64,000 nt of DNA from Sporobolomyces roseus (taxonomy: Eukaryota; Basidiomycota; Microbotryomycetes; Sporidiobolales; Sporidiobolaceae), in the NCBI GenBank assembly GCA_016617785.1, contig JADILM010000003.1, forward strand, positions 558,001-622,000, in the 5' to 3' direction. The translations under genes and the position numbers were made by a program. The notes under the pieces were generated by a model. It was not told the DNA's origin and did not search any database. It worked only from the letters and a program-made list of their open reading frames with translations. This document shows, piece after piece, positions 23,497 to 36,544 of the stretch. The number at the start of each line of letters is the position of its first letter. Position 1 is the first letter of the stretch.

Positions 23497-26400
23497 TCAA
23501 GCTACAACAGGTACAGTTAATCGCACACTCTCGATCCCTGACTCCCTCCTTCGTTCCCTCTCTATCCCTCTCACTCGAATTTCCCTCTTCTCACCATTCT
23601 GAATCCAATTCCTCGCTCCCTCTGTTCCACTCACATTCAGCGTCCAGCCACCGACATCGTAGATACCTTCTCGTAAGATGAAAGCTTTCGCTGTGAGACG
23701 AGCGAGAGACAGGGGTGGAATCGTCCCTCGTCGAGTGAGAAGGCCGGTATAGATCAAAGCGGAACTGGGTTATCGAGGCAAAGGGTCAGCACGAGGAAGA
23801 CAAGAGCGAAGATGATGAAAGACTCACTCGGAGGTTGTCCCGAGTTGCAAGAGGTAATCGAACGAATTCCTTGTCGAAAGGTTTCGGATTGCGAAAGCGA
23901 CGGGCAACGAGCAGGGCCTGCAAGTTGGCGAAGGAGTCACACCGAAGTCAGCTACGATTTTTTCAGCAGTGTGAGGGACTGTCCAACGTACCCTTGATCG
24001 AAAGCGTGTTCTTTTATTCCCTCAACCTCGACACTAACACTCGCAGGATCCTCATCTCTTCCTAGCTCACTCGCTCTCAATCCCTTGATCAACGTCGTTC
24101 GTTCCCTCTGGGACTCCTCATACAGCCCACCCGCCTTCAGCTCGGCCGTCGTCAGGACCTCTCGAAGAACGTTTGGAGAGGCTCCGAGTGAAGTGATCGG
24201 GAGGAAATGAGTGCCTGACAAATCAAGAGACGGGGAGGAGAAGTGGACGAGGACGAGAGCGGAAGTTGAGGAGAAGAGGGGAAAGATTGAACGAAGGAGG
24301 GACAGTGGGATTGCTGGGAATTGGGAAGAGAGGGATTCGGATCGATGGTGGGAATGAGAGGCGACGAGGGAAGACAGCAATGGAGAGTCGAGGGAGAGGT
24401 CTATCTCAGTTTTCTGCGACGTAGGAGCAGTGTGAGCGACGAAGAAGAAGGGGGGTGGAGGGAATCCAGAGCTTACAGAGGGAAGGTTTGAATATTCGAG
24501 ATCAATCTCTCCAGGTTTCGATCCTTCAATCTTCTTTCCCTGCAGCAACCCCTCGACCTGTTTGACACTCCACTCTGTTGTTCCTTTCCGTGTGATGATA
24601 TCTTCGACTGGACTGATCGCGAACCCTAGATTCGAAAGTTGTTGCCAGGCTATCGGTGAAGACGCAAGATCTTCGAAAGCTAGACCTGGTAGCGACGATA
24701 GCTTCCACATCGGCGATAGTAGCGAGACGGAAGTGATACGAAGATCGGAAGAAGGGATTCCAGAATTGTAAGCCTGTCGACGGGAGGAAGACTGGTCAGC
24801 TCCAGCTCAGGAAGAAGAGCTACCGTCGACTGACCTCGAGGTTCAGCATGAATGGGAAATCATCCTGAATACTTGGTCGTGTCGAGTAACGGAATTCTAG
24901 TGAAGGTTGTATTTCGAAAGTTTGAGTTGTTCTTGTCGAGAAGATTTCGTTCGCATCGTCCTGTACACGAACTGAACGAAATCAGCGCTGAGCTCTATCG
25001 AGGCAAGACTGAATTCTCGAGTGAACGTACCGTTGATTCATAAGCGAATAACCATTTGACTTCGACCGATCCAACTTGATTCCCTCTCACGATAACCTCA
25101 ACCTCCTTCTCCTCGTCCGGTCTCAGTTCCTCCACGAGATTCACTGACGAGTTATCTCTGATCTCATTCCCTACTCTCACCCTGCCTCCATCTCCCTTTG
25201 ATTCGACTGACGAGGCACCAGGTCTGAAGAACGTGATTTCCGGATTCGAGCTGATCACTCTCAGTCCTCTCATTCCGACCTGTCCAGCATTGCTCACCCT
25301 AACCCTCTTGATCAAACTCTGACCATGTACGAATCTCCCCTCTACTCCTTCACTCGAAACCGTCAATACAGGTATCGGAGGTCGGAGAGTAACGCTCGGT
25401 AAGACAGTCGGAACCGGTTCTGGATCTAGATTGAGTTGGGCGAGGGTAGTTCTTCGTGGGATGGGGATTGAGAGGGATTCTGTGATGGGTAAAAGGTTGT
25501 GGAAACGATAGGAGAGGGAAACGAATTCGAAAGTTCCTGAAGAGGATCCTCGGATCGGTACATAGATCTGTAAGGACAACCTGCAAAGTCAACCTCGATG
25601 ACAGGAGAAGAGCTGACCGAATGAGATCATCTCACGATTCTTGATTCTAGTGGAGCTAATTCGATAATTTCTCCTTCGACTGTTTGATCCACCTCCAAAT
25701 CACTCTCCCTTTCATCTCCTTCACTCCCTTCTATCCGCTTTCGTCGATGTTTGACGGTCAAGCCACCAATCGATAAAAAGTTCTCCAATGGGTTCCGAAC
25801 AGGTAATTCAAGGTGGAAAGTTTCTGTATGTTGATGAAGCGAAGAACATTTATCAAGTTTCGCACCAGAGCGAGATAGTGAAATGTTTGGCAACGTACCT
25901 CCAACCAAAGCCTGTTCATTCGATATCCCATCGTTCACTTTCCCTTTCCCCTTCCCCCTCATCGACAAGATCTTGTCCTCCAATTCCCCCCACCTCTCTC
26001 CATCTACCTCTCTCCCACTCACTATTCTCTCACTCACTCTCACTCCCTTCTTCTCAAACAACCCCTTCGGCAACTCCTGCTCTCCCAATCCCTCGAACTC
26101 TCCTCCTTGTTGAACGAATAAATCCCAAGCCAATTCGAAATCTTCCAACCAATCTACCTGTCCCTGTCCCTCTCCCTCTACTCGATCCTCCTCGGTGGTC
26201 GTCTCTAATAATTTCAAGAATTCTCGAATAGCTTCTAATGGTTTCCCTAAATTGTATGCTTGAACTCCTAACGAATGGTGAAGGTGAGATCTAATCGACT
26301 TGAACGATGATGATGAGCAAGATGATGATGTTGATGTTGTTGTCGGTTCGTAAATTTTTGAAGCTTGATCCAAACATCTTCTACTCAAAGATTTCTAAAC

Positions 26401-28639
26401 ACATTCATATCCCCATCATCACCTCACGCTCATCAGCCTCTCTCTATTTTTCAATCCTTCATGTTCGTAGAGAGAGAGAGAGAGAGAGAAAGAGTTAAAA
26501 AAAAGACGTACCATTCCACATTTCTCGAATTTTTTACCTGCATTCAAAAGTTCCCTAGCTCCCTTTCTAAGATGATTCCCTCGATTAATTTGAATATGTG
26601 CACTTTGTTCCATAAACAAAGCCGACCAAAATTCATCACCTTCCTCTCCTACTAAATCACTCAAACGTGACATGATTTGAGTAGTCGATGATGAAGATGA
26701 AGGGGGGAGGTGGGAGTAGAGTTGATGGTAATGCATCGCTGATCGGAGGAGGGAGAGTGAAGGGGGAATATTTGTTGGAGGGGAAGAAGGGAGAGTTAGG
26801 AGTAGGTATGAATCGGGTGATTGAGAGGGGAGGGGGTTAGATTGAGTCAAGTGAGAGAGGATCAAACATAATCCTTGCATTCTCTGTTGGATAGTCTCTC
26901 TCTTTCGATCAATCTCAAAGTTCTTAGTGAGAGAGTGAAAGGAGAAAGAAAACGTACTAGAGCTGATTCCCAATATTTTGAAGCACCTTGTTGTCCTTTG
27001 AAATCTTTGACCAATTCTTCATACACTTTGAAAGCTAGTTTGTAATCCCTCAATACGAACAATAGGTCTGCTAATCTCCTAGATTGACTTTCAGGAGATT
27101 TCGCATCATAACTATTTCTCCCCTCTTTCAATCAGCTCTTGTCTCTTGAATTTAGAAGGGAGAGAGGGATGAGAAGAGAGCTTACTAGCCTTTCTGTGAG
27201 TTGAAACCACCTGGTACGGAAGGTGAACCTGGTCTCGTCGATGGAGTAGTAGGAATAGGAGTAGTAGTGGAACGTCCAAAGTAAGATCTACCCACCGAAA
27301 ACAATCTTCCACCAATCGATTTTTTATTACTCGTGAACTACGATGAACCTTGAACCCTTGATCAGCTCCGTTTTTACTTTACCTCACTTCATTCCAGAGT
27401 TCGAGAGAGAGAGAGAGAGAGAGAGTTGTTGTGGACTTACTTGTTCATTCAAAACAGTAACGGTTCTCTCTATCCAAGGTATTATACTCTGTACTACCAA
27501 TTCCCTCACGAACCCTTTCAACCTCTCTAAATCATCCAAACTCAACTCTTGTCCTTTCTGTTCACTTTCATCCTCCACAATCGAATTCTTTCTCTCATGA
27601 GTTGTTGTTGTTGTTATTGTTGGAGGTAACTCATACCCCAACCCAACAATTCCCTCTTCTCTTCTTCCCTCGTCCTCTTTTCTGACTGGCCATAACTTCT
27701 CCACTTCCTTCCTAGCCAACTCACTCCCTCCCGAAAACAATGGAATCAATCCAACATGTACCCCATAAGTTTTCTTGACTAAATCCTCCAATTTCTTACT
27801 CTCCTCCCAAGATCCCTCTCCCTGTACATCGTGCACCAACAGGATGTACCTCAGGACTTCAGGATTGACATACTCTTGTCCTCCTTGTTGTGAGGTAGGG
27901 GAGGAGGGAGAGGTGAGATCCCATAAATAGGAAAGAGCGTTTAATGGATCTGAATGAGAAGTAGATAATGCCAATACACCTACACTCTCCCTCATACTTA
28001 TTTCTCAATCCTCGCTCGTTCTTACAGAGAGTAAAGAGAGAGAGACGTACAACAAATAGGCCAAGCGAAGGATTCAAAAGGATTCAAATCTCTTCTCTCA
28101 AACACTTTCTTCCTGAACTCGGAGTACCACGGAGTGAGATCCCTTCCTGAAGGAGGTAGAGGTAGAGAAGAGGGATGAGTTCGTGAGGAAGAAGAAGGGA
28201 TGGGGGTACCTTCGAGGGTGTAGAGTTGTTTGGAAGGGAGTTTGGGGGAGAGTGAGAGTAAAGGAGGACTATTCGGGGAGGAGAGGTAGGAGGAATCTAT
28301 TTTTGAAGTGATTGAAGAGGATAATAGGTCGAGGAATATCTCATCTGATTGAATAACTGATTGTGGGTTTGGGTTAGGAGTGAGTGGTTTAGGTTGAGTT
28401 GATTCATTAAAGTTATTGGGTAAAGGGATAGGAGTGAAATGAAGTGGGAATGAATCAACTGTTCTAGTATCGTAGTTTGGGGATCTCAATTCGATTGGAC
28501 TAGTTCCTTGAGAGGAGAGGGAGAAAGGTTGGAGGAGTTGAGATAATGATGAGAAATTTGAACGATTGAGGATTGAACAGAGTTCGGGAGTTGTGAGGGT
28601 TTGTACGATTGGATGAGTGTAATCAGGTGGTGGATCCAT
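23497..28639 (-). CDS. TRS85: TRAPPIII subunit Trs85 / TRAPPC8
   Basis: Trs85 defines the TRAPPIII exchange-factor complex that activates Ypt1/Rab1 for autophagy and Golgi traffic. The ATG at 28639 opens a Pro/Ser-rich N-terminal region (MDPPPDYTHPIVQTL). Family blocks follow in order: WYSEFRKKVFERRDLNPFES; RELVVQSIIPWIERTVTVLN near 27510-27445; GGRLFSVGRSYFGR near 27310-27270; and SRRLADLLFVLRDYKLAFKV near 27085-27030. TPR-like helices then run to 25630. After them come Ig-like strands (RFVHGQSLIKRVRVSNAGQV) and the C-terminal block YTGLLTRRGTIPPLSLARL with REGIYDVGGWTLNVSG near 23740-23640. It has about eight introns, several containing GA repeats on the plus strand. Codon use is more A/T-rich (TTA, AGA, GAA) than in the debranching enzyme. 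It starts 116 bases from SEC5 in divergent orientation. Confidence 0.9.
26470..26489. repeat. GA/CT microsatellite in a TRS85 intron
   Basis: (AG)n on plus, pyrimidine on the TRS85 sense strand, just downstream of the donor and upstream of the branch region. Confidence 0.8.
27403..27425. repeat. GA/CT microsatellite in a TRS85 intron
   Basis: About eleven GA units on plus, close to a TRS85 donor site, again pyrimidine on the sense strand. Confidence 0.8.
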
Positions 28640-28755
28640 CTCCTAGTTGTCTGAAGTGAGTGAGGAGGAGAGAAGAGGAGAGAGGAAGAGAGGAACCCCA
28701 CCAACTCCAACTAACTAGTTTCATCTCCTTCTCCTTCTCTCTCTACAACTCGAAG
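28640..28755. promoter_or_regulatory. Compact divergent promoter of TRS85 and SEC5
   Basis: Only 116 bases separate the two start codons. The half nearer TRS85 is purine-rich on plus (GAGGAG repeats) and the half nearer SEC5 is CT-rich, so both transcripts have pyrimidine-rich leaders. No TATA box is visible. Confidence 0.6.
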
Positions 28756-31700
28756 ATGCAACCACCATTACAATCTTCTAGATCTTATACACGTCCTATA
28801 CAACCTCCTGCACCACCACCAACAGATTTCGATCCCTCTTCTTCTTCTAATCAACGTAGACCTTCTCACGCTTCAACTAGAACTACTACTCAGGATGATT
28901 GGGATCCTAGGTTATCAATGAGACGTACGAGCAGTAGTGGTAACACTTCCCAAGTACAAGTACAGGAGAAACCTCAAGATTGGGCAGCAGATGAGGAATC
29001 AAGTACAAACCCCTTCTCTCTCTCTCTCGCCTACTCTACTCGGACATACTGATCCAGATAGAACATCGTTACAGTGTTGCAACTCTATGGACTATCCTCT
29101 TTATCCCCCGTAAGCTCTCTCCCTCTTTCACTTTCTCCTCTTCACTCAACACTTTTTCCCTCACTTCACTTCACTCTCTGATTCCTTCAGGAAGCATGGG
29201 AAGAATCCGACTCTACCACATCCTCCGGATCCGGTGGTGATTCAGGTTTATTCTCGGATCCTCCTCAAAATCAGACTGGTGGAGGTGGAGCGAGTGGGAC
29301 TGCGAAAGTTGCGGGAGGAGTTGTGAAAGGAGACGAAATGGATCCTTTGGGATTAATTAGAGGTGGTGTACTCGCGTGAGTCTTACCCCATCACTCTCAC
29401 TTTTTCGAGGTGCAAAGAAGAGAGAGAGTATGAGCTGATGAGTCTGTGAGTGAGGCGAGTAAAATAGTAATCATCCAGAAATCACTTCCGACTTGCGTAC
29501 GCCCTCTCTTCCTTCTTTACCCCCTCACCACCTTCAATGCTGACTTCGATAGTTGAATGACGGGTGTTAGGTTCCTCTGTATTATTACATTCGAAAACTT
29601 TCGACCCGAAATTATTCCTCTCTACGATTCACCCAAACGCGACGTTCAAAGATTTGAACAGAGGTCGTACTCAATTGAAAGACAACTTGGAACAAAGATC
29701 TGGTGCTTTGAAATTACTAGTAGAAGCAGAATGGGATCGATTCGTTGGAGTTAAAGGAACTACTGAAAGTACGTTTCTTCCCTTCTCTCTCTCTCTCTCC
29801 CTCTCGAGATATCTTGAAAAAAAGAGCTAGCTGAGGAAGTATATTTTTGGCTTGTGTTTAGCGGTATTCGAGGAAATGAAACATAATGGTGGACCTTTAG
29901 AAGAGGGTACAGATTACGGTATGAAATCAATTCGTGAAACTCTCAAACGTAACGTCTTCCTTCCCTTCTTCCTCTCTCTCTCTCCCTTCTTCTTCTTTCG
30001 AGCTGATCTGATGTTGAGTGTGTGAGGGAGGGAGTAGAGGCATCAAGTAGAGCAGAAACTGTTTTTCAACCTATCCTAGACGCGAGAACTAAAGCGGATC
30101 GTTTGAAATCTACTTTGGGAGTGTTTGAACGAAGCAAGTTCTTTTTCAACTTGCCCAACATTCTAGGTGAAGCAGTAGAATCCGTTAGTAAATTCCCTCC
30201 CCCCCCTCTCTCTCTCTCCCCTCTCTCCCCCCTCTCTCTTTATTAGCTAATCAAGTCTCGGAGTGATGGTGTGAAAATGAAAAAATAGGGTAAATATGAT
30301 GTAGCTTTAGCAGCATACAAAAAAGGACGTTACATCCTAACTTCTCGACCTGCACAACTCCTCGGTTTACCTACTCCGACGACTGCGAGTCAGGGTTTGC
30401 AACAGAAAAGGATTTACGAGAAAGTTTGGGGACAGGTTGAAAAAATTGTAGGAGATTTGAGAGCTACTTTGGGGAAGAGATTGAGGGATACCAAGAGGGG
30501 TGTAGAAGAAGTTGAGAAAACTATAGAGTACGTACTCTACACACACACTCTCTCTCTCTCTCTCTTTCTCTCTGTTGCGTTTGGAGGAGGAAGGAAAGGA
30601 AGAGCTGATGAAGATGAGGTGAAATTTTTTAGGATTTTATTAGAGTTGGATCCTACGGATGATCCAGTTTGGATTTTTTTCGATACTCACCATCGACACA
30701 TTTTGCATTTACTCAAGAGTTCGAATGATGCATCATGTTCGAGAATCAGAGTTGCGATGGATCAATACGGGTGGGATCCAATTTCTTCTTCCCAATCCGG
30801 GCACGAACTCTCGGGAGGAGTCGAAGCGAGGGAGAGTACAGGAGGAGGAGGAGGAGGAAGATTTGAAGAGAGTGAAGAGGAATTGGAGGTCATTAGGGAG
30901 AGGTTCAAGACGAAGGATTTGAGGGATGGGGTTAGGAAATTATTGGATTCGAGTAGGATCGAGGGGAGGGAGAATGAGGAAGGGTTGGGGAGAGAGGTGT
31001 GGGGTGGGATTTTCGAACTCGTGAGGAACTTGAACGAGGTCGTGTTGGGAACTTTACCGAGCTTTTGGAAAGTTGCAAAAGGATATCAGGAAGGGAAATA
31101 TCAAAAGGTAAAAAAAAAAGCTTTCACTTTTCTCTCCCTCCACGCTGAAGATGTTTTTTTGAGCTGATGTAGGCGAGATGTGTGTGTAACTTCTTATTAA
31201 CAGAAGAACTCGTCTAGCAATAATACGACTAAACGTTCTCCTACTCAATGTAGAGTCATGACCTCTGACATTATTCAACTTTACGTTTCACTCCTCTCAC
31301 AATTCTTCACTCTCTCTTCCTCTACCACCTCGTCCTCCCCTCCTTCGAACGATCCAAACGCAACTCCACCCATGCCAGATTTCGTTCCACCGATTTCATC
31401 CGCCTTGACGACCGCAAACTACTTGATCAGGATCCTAGTCGAGTTACAAGATTGTATTAGTGAATTGGGAGCTTTGGAGTTGAGTAATGATAGTATGGAG
31501 ATGTTGAAAGACTTGTTACAGAATGTCAGGTGGAGATTCGTTCAAGCTGTTTGTTCAGGTTGGGTTAGAGGTACGTCCCTTTCCCTCTTCCCTTCCCTTC
31601 TCTATCTCGTCGTCGTCGCTTGAGGGGTCGTGTAGCTGATGAATGAAGGAATTTCCGAGAGAGATGAGTAGATGCGAAGATTTTTTATAGATTAGAAGAT

Positions 31701-33159
31701 TGGAGACCAGATTCCACTACATCCGACGACACTTCTACAACCTCCTACCTCTTGAAGATTGCCGCATTCCATCGATTCAACTGTATAACCTCTTACCGAC
31801 TAGCAGGGGGATCTGAAGAACTCGCTCAATCCCTCCTTTCCTCCTCCTCCTCCTCTTCAAACTCCTCCACTGGGGGAAACAACCCTTTGAGTAACTCGAG
31901 GACAAGGAACGAGCTGACATTGACAAGTGAATGGAAGAAGAAAGTTCAAGGGGCGTTCTTGGATGCGTTGTATGCGTTCTTGGATGGTTTGGTTCACGTT
32001 GCGTTTTCGGGAAGTGAGGAAACGAACACGATGGGAGGTGAGGTAGGAGCGAGGAAGAGTTTGTTGTTGTTGGGTGGGAAGGACGAAGGTTTGTTGTTAG
32101 GGATTGGAATGGGTGGGGAGGAAGAAACGGGTAGACCAAAAGAAGTCGATGTCAGGAACGTCGTAAGCTACAAATTTTGGTTCTCTCTCTCTCTCTTCTT
32201 TTTCCGAGTAAGCCACTGATGATACTTCTCTCGCTTGACCGTGCACTCTTTTTTTCAGGACATTCGTATCCTCTTGACCGTCTCGAATTTGACTCAGTTA
32301 CGAGAATCGATCCTACCTCGTTTGATCTCTCAATTCCAATCGGCTTTCAAAGTCGACATGTCGCAAGACGTGGCAATGTTGATGGAAGTGACGGACCAGT
32401 TGGACAAGATCTTGTTCGATGATTACGTCAAGAGGAGATCAGAGGAAGTTGGGAGAATCATTCGGAAGGGAGTTTTGGGGGGCACGGTCGATTGGTATGA
32501 GGCCGAGAAACCTACTGGTGAGCTAACATCCTTTATTCCCTAGTCGCTCGATGGGACAGAGCTGACTACCAATTTCATTTCGGATGGGCGAACAGAGGTT
32601 CATCCATTCATTTACGACGCTCTCCTTTCTCTCGTTCTCGTTCATGCGCAAGTATCGGCAACGGCGAAACCACTCGTCGCAAGAACGCTCGGTGCTTTGG
32701 TCGAAGAGTTGGCGGCAGTCGCTTTGGAATCTTTCGGAAAAGTAGAAAGATTCGGGATGGGAGGTATGTTACAGGTGAGCTCTCTTCTCCTCCTCCTCGC
32801 CTGTCTCTTCGCCATACTGATCACTCGTATGAAATCGATAGGCTACACTCGAAATTGAATTTATGCATCAAACTCTCTCGCAACACGTCTCGCCAACCGC
32901 CGATCAAACCCTCCAATCGATTTACAAGACGATCTCTCAATCTTACTACCGACGACCAACTCCGAACTCTGCTACAGAGTTGCAAGCGGAATTGGAAGGA
33001 CTCAAGAGAACTTTGGTCGCGAGTAGGAGAGCTACCGCTTTACAGTTTCTGTGTTTCAGGAGGGCTGCCAAGTCGAGTTCGACGACGACGAGTGCGACGA
33101 CTGGAGGTACGGGACAAGGGGATGTGAAGAGTAGGAGAGGTGCTGTTGTCGCTACCTAG
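28756..33159 (+). CDS. SEC5: Exocyst complex subunit Sec5
   Basis: Sec5 is a rod-like subunit of the octameric exocyst, which tethers secretory vesicles to sites of polarised growth. An in-frame upstream codon at 28660 would overlap the 116-base promoter, so I chose the ATG at 28756 (MQPPLQSSRSYTRPIQPPA). After a disordered N-terminus come DPLGLIRGGVL and SKTFDPKLFLSTIHPNATFK. The central conserved part follows: FQPILDARTKADRLKSTLGV, ERSKFFFNLPNILGEAVESG and KYDVALAAYKKGRYIL. The landmark DPVWIFFDTHHRHI is near 30670. The C-terminal half has ATLEIEFMHQTLSQHVSPTA near 32850, ending in RRGAVVAT and TAG. At least ten introns are present; most contain long CT runs directly after the donor. Confidence 0.9.
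30559..30576. repeat. CT microsatellite in a SEC5 intron
   Basis: Pure CT run about 30 bases after the donor GTACGT near 30529 and well before the GCTGAT branch site near 30603. Confidence 0.75.
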
Positions 33160-33485
33160 CGAATGTTTCGTCGTTTCAATCCATTTTTTTTTTCGCTATT
33201 TCGTTTCTTTCAGTACTACCTTGTTGTCATTCTATATATGTGTCTCTCGGGACTGTTCTGTATACGAAGAAGAAGGCGAGAGCTATGTGCCGAGGATTTT
33301 AGCGGAGTGAGAATTCGAGAAGGAGCGGACATTTAACAGGTTCACTCTTTCCCTCTTCCTTCCCCCTTTCCTTCCAAGTTACACCCTATAAAACTTCCAT
33401 ATCCTCATCTAGACTCGAGATCTTCCTCTAGTAGACCCCTCGACACTCCCTCAGCTCTTCCTTAACTTTTTCAACTCTTCGAAAG
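33160..33485. other. SEC5 3' flank and CTP synthase promoter
   Basis: T-rich 3' flank of SEC5 (run of T near 33186), then a CT-rich leader before the CTP synthase ATG. No gene. Confidence 0.5.
33387..33393 (+). promoter_or_regulatory. TATA-like box of CTP synthase
   Basis: TATAAAA, 99 bases before the start codon, followed by a CT-rich stretch. It is the clearest TATA candidate in front of any gene here. Confidence 0.4.
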
Positions 33486-35970
33486 ATGAAGTACATTTTA
33501 GTCTCAGGAGGAGTCATTTCAGGTATTGGGAAAGGTGTAATCGGTTAGTCTTGTCTCTCTCTACACGCTTGCATTAACTGAGTACTGATCTAGGGATGTT
33601 TGCGAGAGGGTAGCTTCTTCAACTGGACTTTTATTGAAAACTTTGGGTTTCAATGTGACGGCGATAAAGATTGATCCTTATATGAACATCGATGCCGGTA
33701 CAATGTCACCTACAGAACATGGTGAGCCCCCCTCCTCCCTTCTCTTCACTCGGAAAAAAAGTCGCGTAACTGAAAATATAGTCTCTCCTCTACTTGGGAT
33801 TAGGTGAGGTGTTTGTGTTGGATGATGGAGGAGAAGCTGATTTGGATTTGGGAAATTATGAGAGATACTTGGATGTAACGTTGGGAAGGGAGAACAATAT
33901 TACTACGGGTAAAATCTATAGAGAAGTCATCGAGAAAGAGGTACGCTCGAGTTCATGCTATTTGTTTACGAGAAAGAGCTGATCAAGACGAATTCGGTGT
34001 ACAGCGAAGGGGAGATTATTTGGGAAAGACAGTTCAGGTTATTCCTCATGTCACAGATGCGATTCAAGATTGGGTTGAGAAAGTCGCTCATCAACCTGTG
34101 GATGAGTCGGGTAAAGCTCCTGAAGTCTGTATCATCGAGGTGAGTTCTCTCGTACAGTTTTCGAGAATGAAAACTGGGAAACTGAGTATGAATTTCGTTT
34201 TTAGCTCGGAGGAACTGTTGGAGATATCGAATCGGCACCTTTCGTTGAAGCTATGCGACAATTCCAGTTCCGAGTAGGACAAGACAACTTTGCTCTCATT
34301 CACGTCTCCCTCGTTCCCTCGATTAACGGCGAACTCAAGACTAAACCTACTCAAGCCTCAATTCGAGATCTTCGTGGACTCGGTCTCGTTCCTGATATGG
34401 TGAGTCTCTGTTCTCCCCTACTGTCTTGGAAACGTGTGCTGACCAGTCTTGCACGGAACAGATCGCCTGTCGATGCCCTTCCCCTCTCCCCCTTTCCGTC
34501 ACTTCGAAAATCTCCATGTTCTGTCACGTCGCCAATGAACAAGTCTTGGCAGTACACGACGTCTCTTCCCTCTACCACGTCCCCCTCTTACTCAAGGATC
34601 AAGGATTGGTTTCGTTCTTGACTAAACGACTCAAGTTGGATTTGGTCAAGACTGATGATGTACGATTGGGAAGAGGAAAGAAGTTGATGACTATGTGGAA
34701 AGAATTGACTGTTTCGTGAGCACACTTCCTCTCCCCTCTTTCTCATGTCAAACAGCAGCTTACTGAGTGAGATGAGAGGGAAATAGACACGATCGATTAT
34801 TCGATAAAGTTTCAATCTGTCTCGTTGGAAAGTACACGACTCTACAAGATTCCTACACTTCAGTCGTCAAGTCTCTCGAACACGCAGCTCTCCAATGTGG
34901 AAGGAAATTACAGATTACTTGGGTCGAGGCATCGGATCTCGAAAAGGACGCGCAAGAAGATAGACCGAAGGAGTTCCATGCAGCTTGGCAAGCAGTTTGT
35001 ACCGCCAAGTACGTTACGTCTCACGCTGTGTCCGTTCCTCGTCGTTTGGGACTGATTCGAGGTCATCTCTGATCGTACAGCGGTATTCTCGTTCCTGGTG
35101 GTTTCGGATTGAGGGGTACGGAGGGTATGATCAGTGCTGCGAAGTGGGCTCGAGAGAAGAACATCCCTTACTTGGGTATCTGCCTTGGATTCCAAATCGC
35201 CGTTATCGAATTCGCGAGGAACGTTCTCGGATTACAGGGTATGCTTCTTCCCTTTGCTCTCGTTTGTCGTTCTTGCCCAGCTCACAATGGCCTCAAATCA
35301 ACAGATGCTCACTCTGCCGAATTGAAAGAAGACACTCCTCATCCCGTCATCATCTTCATGCCTGAAATTTCGAAAACACACTTGGGAGGAACGATGCGAC
35401 TCGGTTTACGACCAACGATCTTCCAACCCGAAACGGAATGGTCGAAAGTTCGTCAACTGTATGGTGGAGCTGGAACTATCTGGGAGAGACATCGTCACCG
35501 TTACGAAGTCAACCCTGCTTATGTCGAACAGATTGAAAAGGCTGGATTAATGTTCACGGGTAGGGACGAGAAGGGTGAGAGGATGCAAGTTGCTGAATTC
35601 AAGGGTGAGTTCTTCCTTCTTCGTCAGCTTGACGAGAGAAGATAAAGCTGAGATCAGGGGTCGGAACTTCACAGATCACCCTTACTTTGCCGGACTTCAA
35701 GCTCACCCAGAGTTCTGTACTCGACCTCTCAACCCTTCTCCTGCTTTCCTCGGTTTCATCGCCGCTGCCGCTGGTGTCCTTCCCGAACAAATCGAACGAC
35801 AAAAGAACTATACTCCTCCTGTACGTTTTCGAACTCTGACTATAGCTCGCTCTCGCACTGATAGTTGGCGCTCGTATTCGCAGCATCCCGAATCGCACCT
35901 CAAGATCCCCGAACCCGTCAACCCTCAAGTCGAAGTTGTCACTGAACAAGTCGCAAAGATCACCGTCTGA
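33486..35970 (+). CDS. URA7: CTP synthase
   Basis: Converts UTP to CTP using ATP and glutamine; essential for nucleic acid and phospholipid synthesis, and able to form filaments. Exon 1 is [20 protein letters not shown] roughly 70-base intron (GTTAGT ... GGTAG) then restores [12 protein letters not shown]. Synthetase-domain landmarks: [53 protein letters not shown] and [14 protein letters not shown]. Glutaminase-domain landmarks: [13 protein letters not shown], the nucleophile Cys in [17 protein letters not shown], and the His-Glu pair in [12 protein letters not shown]. It ends in QVAKITV and TGA. About ten introns are present. It is complete and of usual length for the family. Confidence 0.96.
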
Positions 35971-36544
35971 ACCTCTCTCCTCCCTTCACCTCCCTCCTGC
36001 ACTCTCACCTAGACAGCTTTCTATTCGTTACATTCTACCACCTTATCCGCAACCTCTCTTCTTTATTATCTTGGGTCACCGTCGCTTCTTCCTCTATTCC
36101 CTTCACTTCACACTTCACTTCGTCGTTATCGCCTCTTCCCTACATGTAATCACAATCAACCACACTGCATTTCACTAATACGTTGGGTCTCTAGTTCATC
36201 CCGCAGCGAGGAGCTTTCGAATTTGGAGATCAGGGCATTATCGACTTGGAGTGCTCGTAAACTCCGATGTCGATCAACGCGATACTGCAATGTATCTTCA
36301 GCATATATCGCTACGTCGCTATATGGGAACAGAGATCCGTCTAAGTGGCTCTTCGTGATTCCGGAAGTATGTTCGTCGAGATGGCAAAACGAGGAATGTT
36401 ATCACTTCGTGATAAGGATTCGTCAAGTTCGTCTCCTTCTCTACCTCTCTCTTCTTCCTTCCCTTCACTTTACTTCACCTCGCTCGACTCCCTCCTACGA
36501 CCACTCACCGCACCACTTCACCGTACCTTCACACCCTTCGCAAC
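35971..36544. other. CTP synthase 3' flank
   Basis: T-rich and CT-rich untranslated sequence. Open frames overlapping 36223-36544 look like shadows of the next gene. Nothing else seen. Confidence 0.45.

Noticed and set aside
23235..23510. Open plus-strand frame including FEFLLEVNNGSLAIFSLFQQ
   Set aside because: It has no credible ATG, overlaps the TRS85 3' end and no downstream exon continues it. Probably chance in a stop-poor sequence.
28660..28755. Upstream in-frame ATG extension of SEC5
   Set aside because: It would begin 21 bases from the TRS85 start codon, leaving no room for a promoter or leader; the extension is low complexity.
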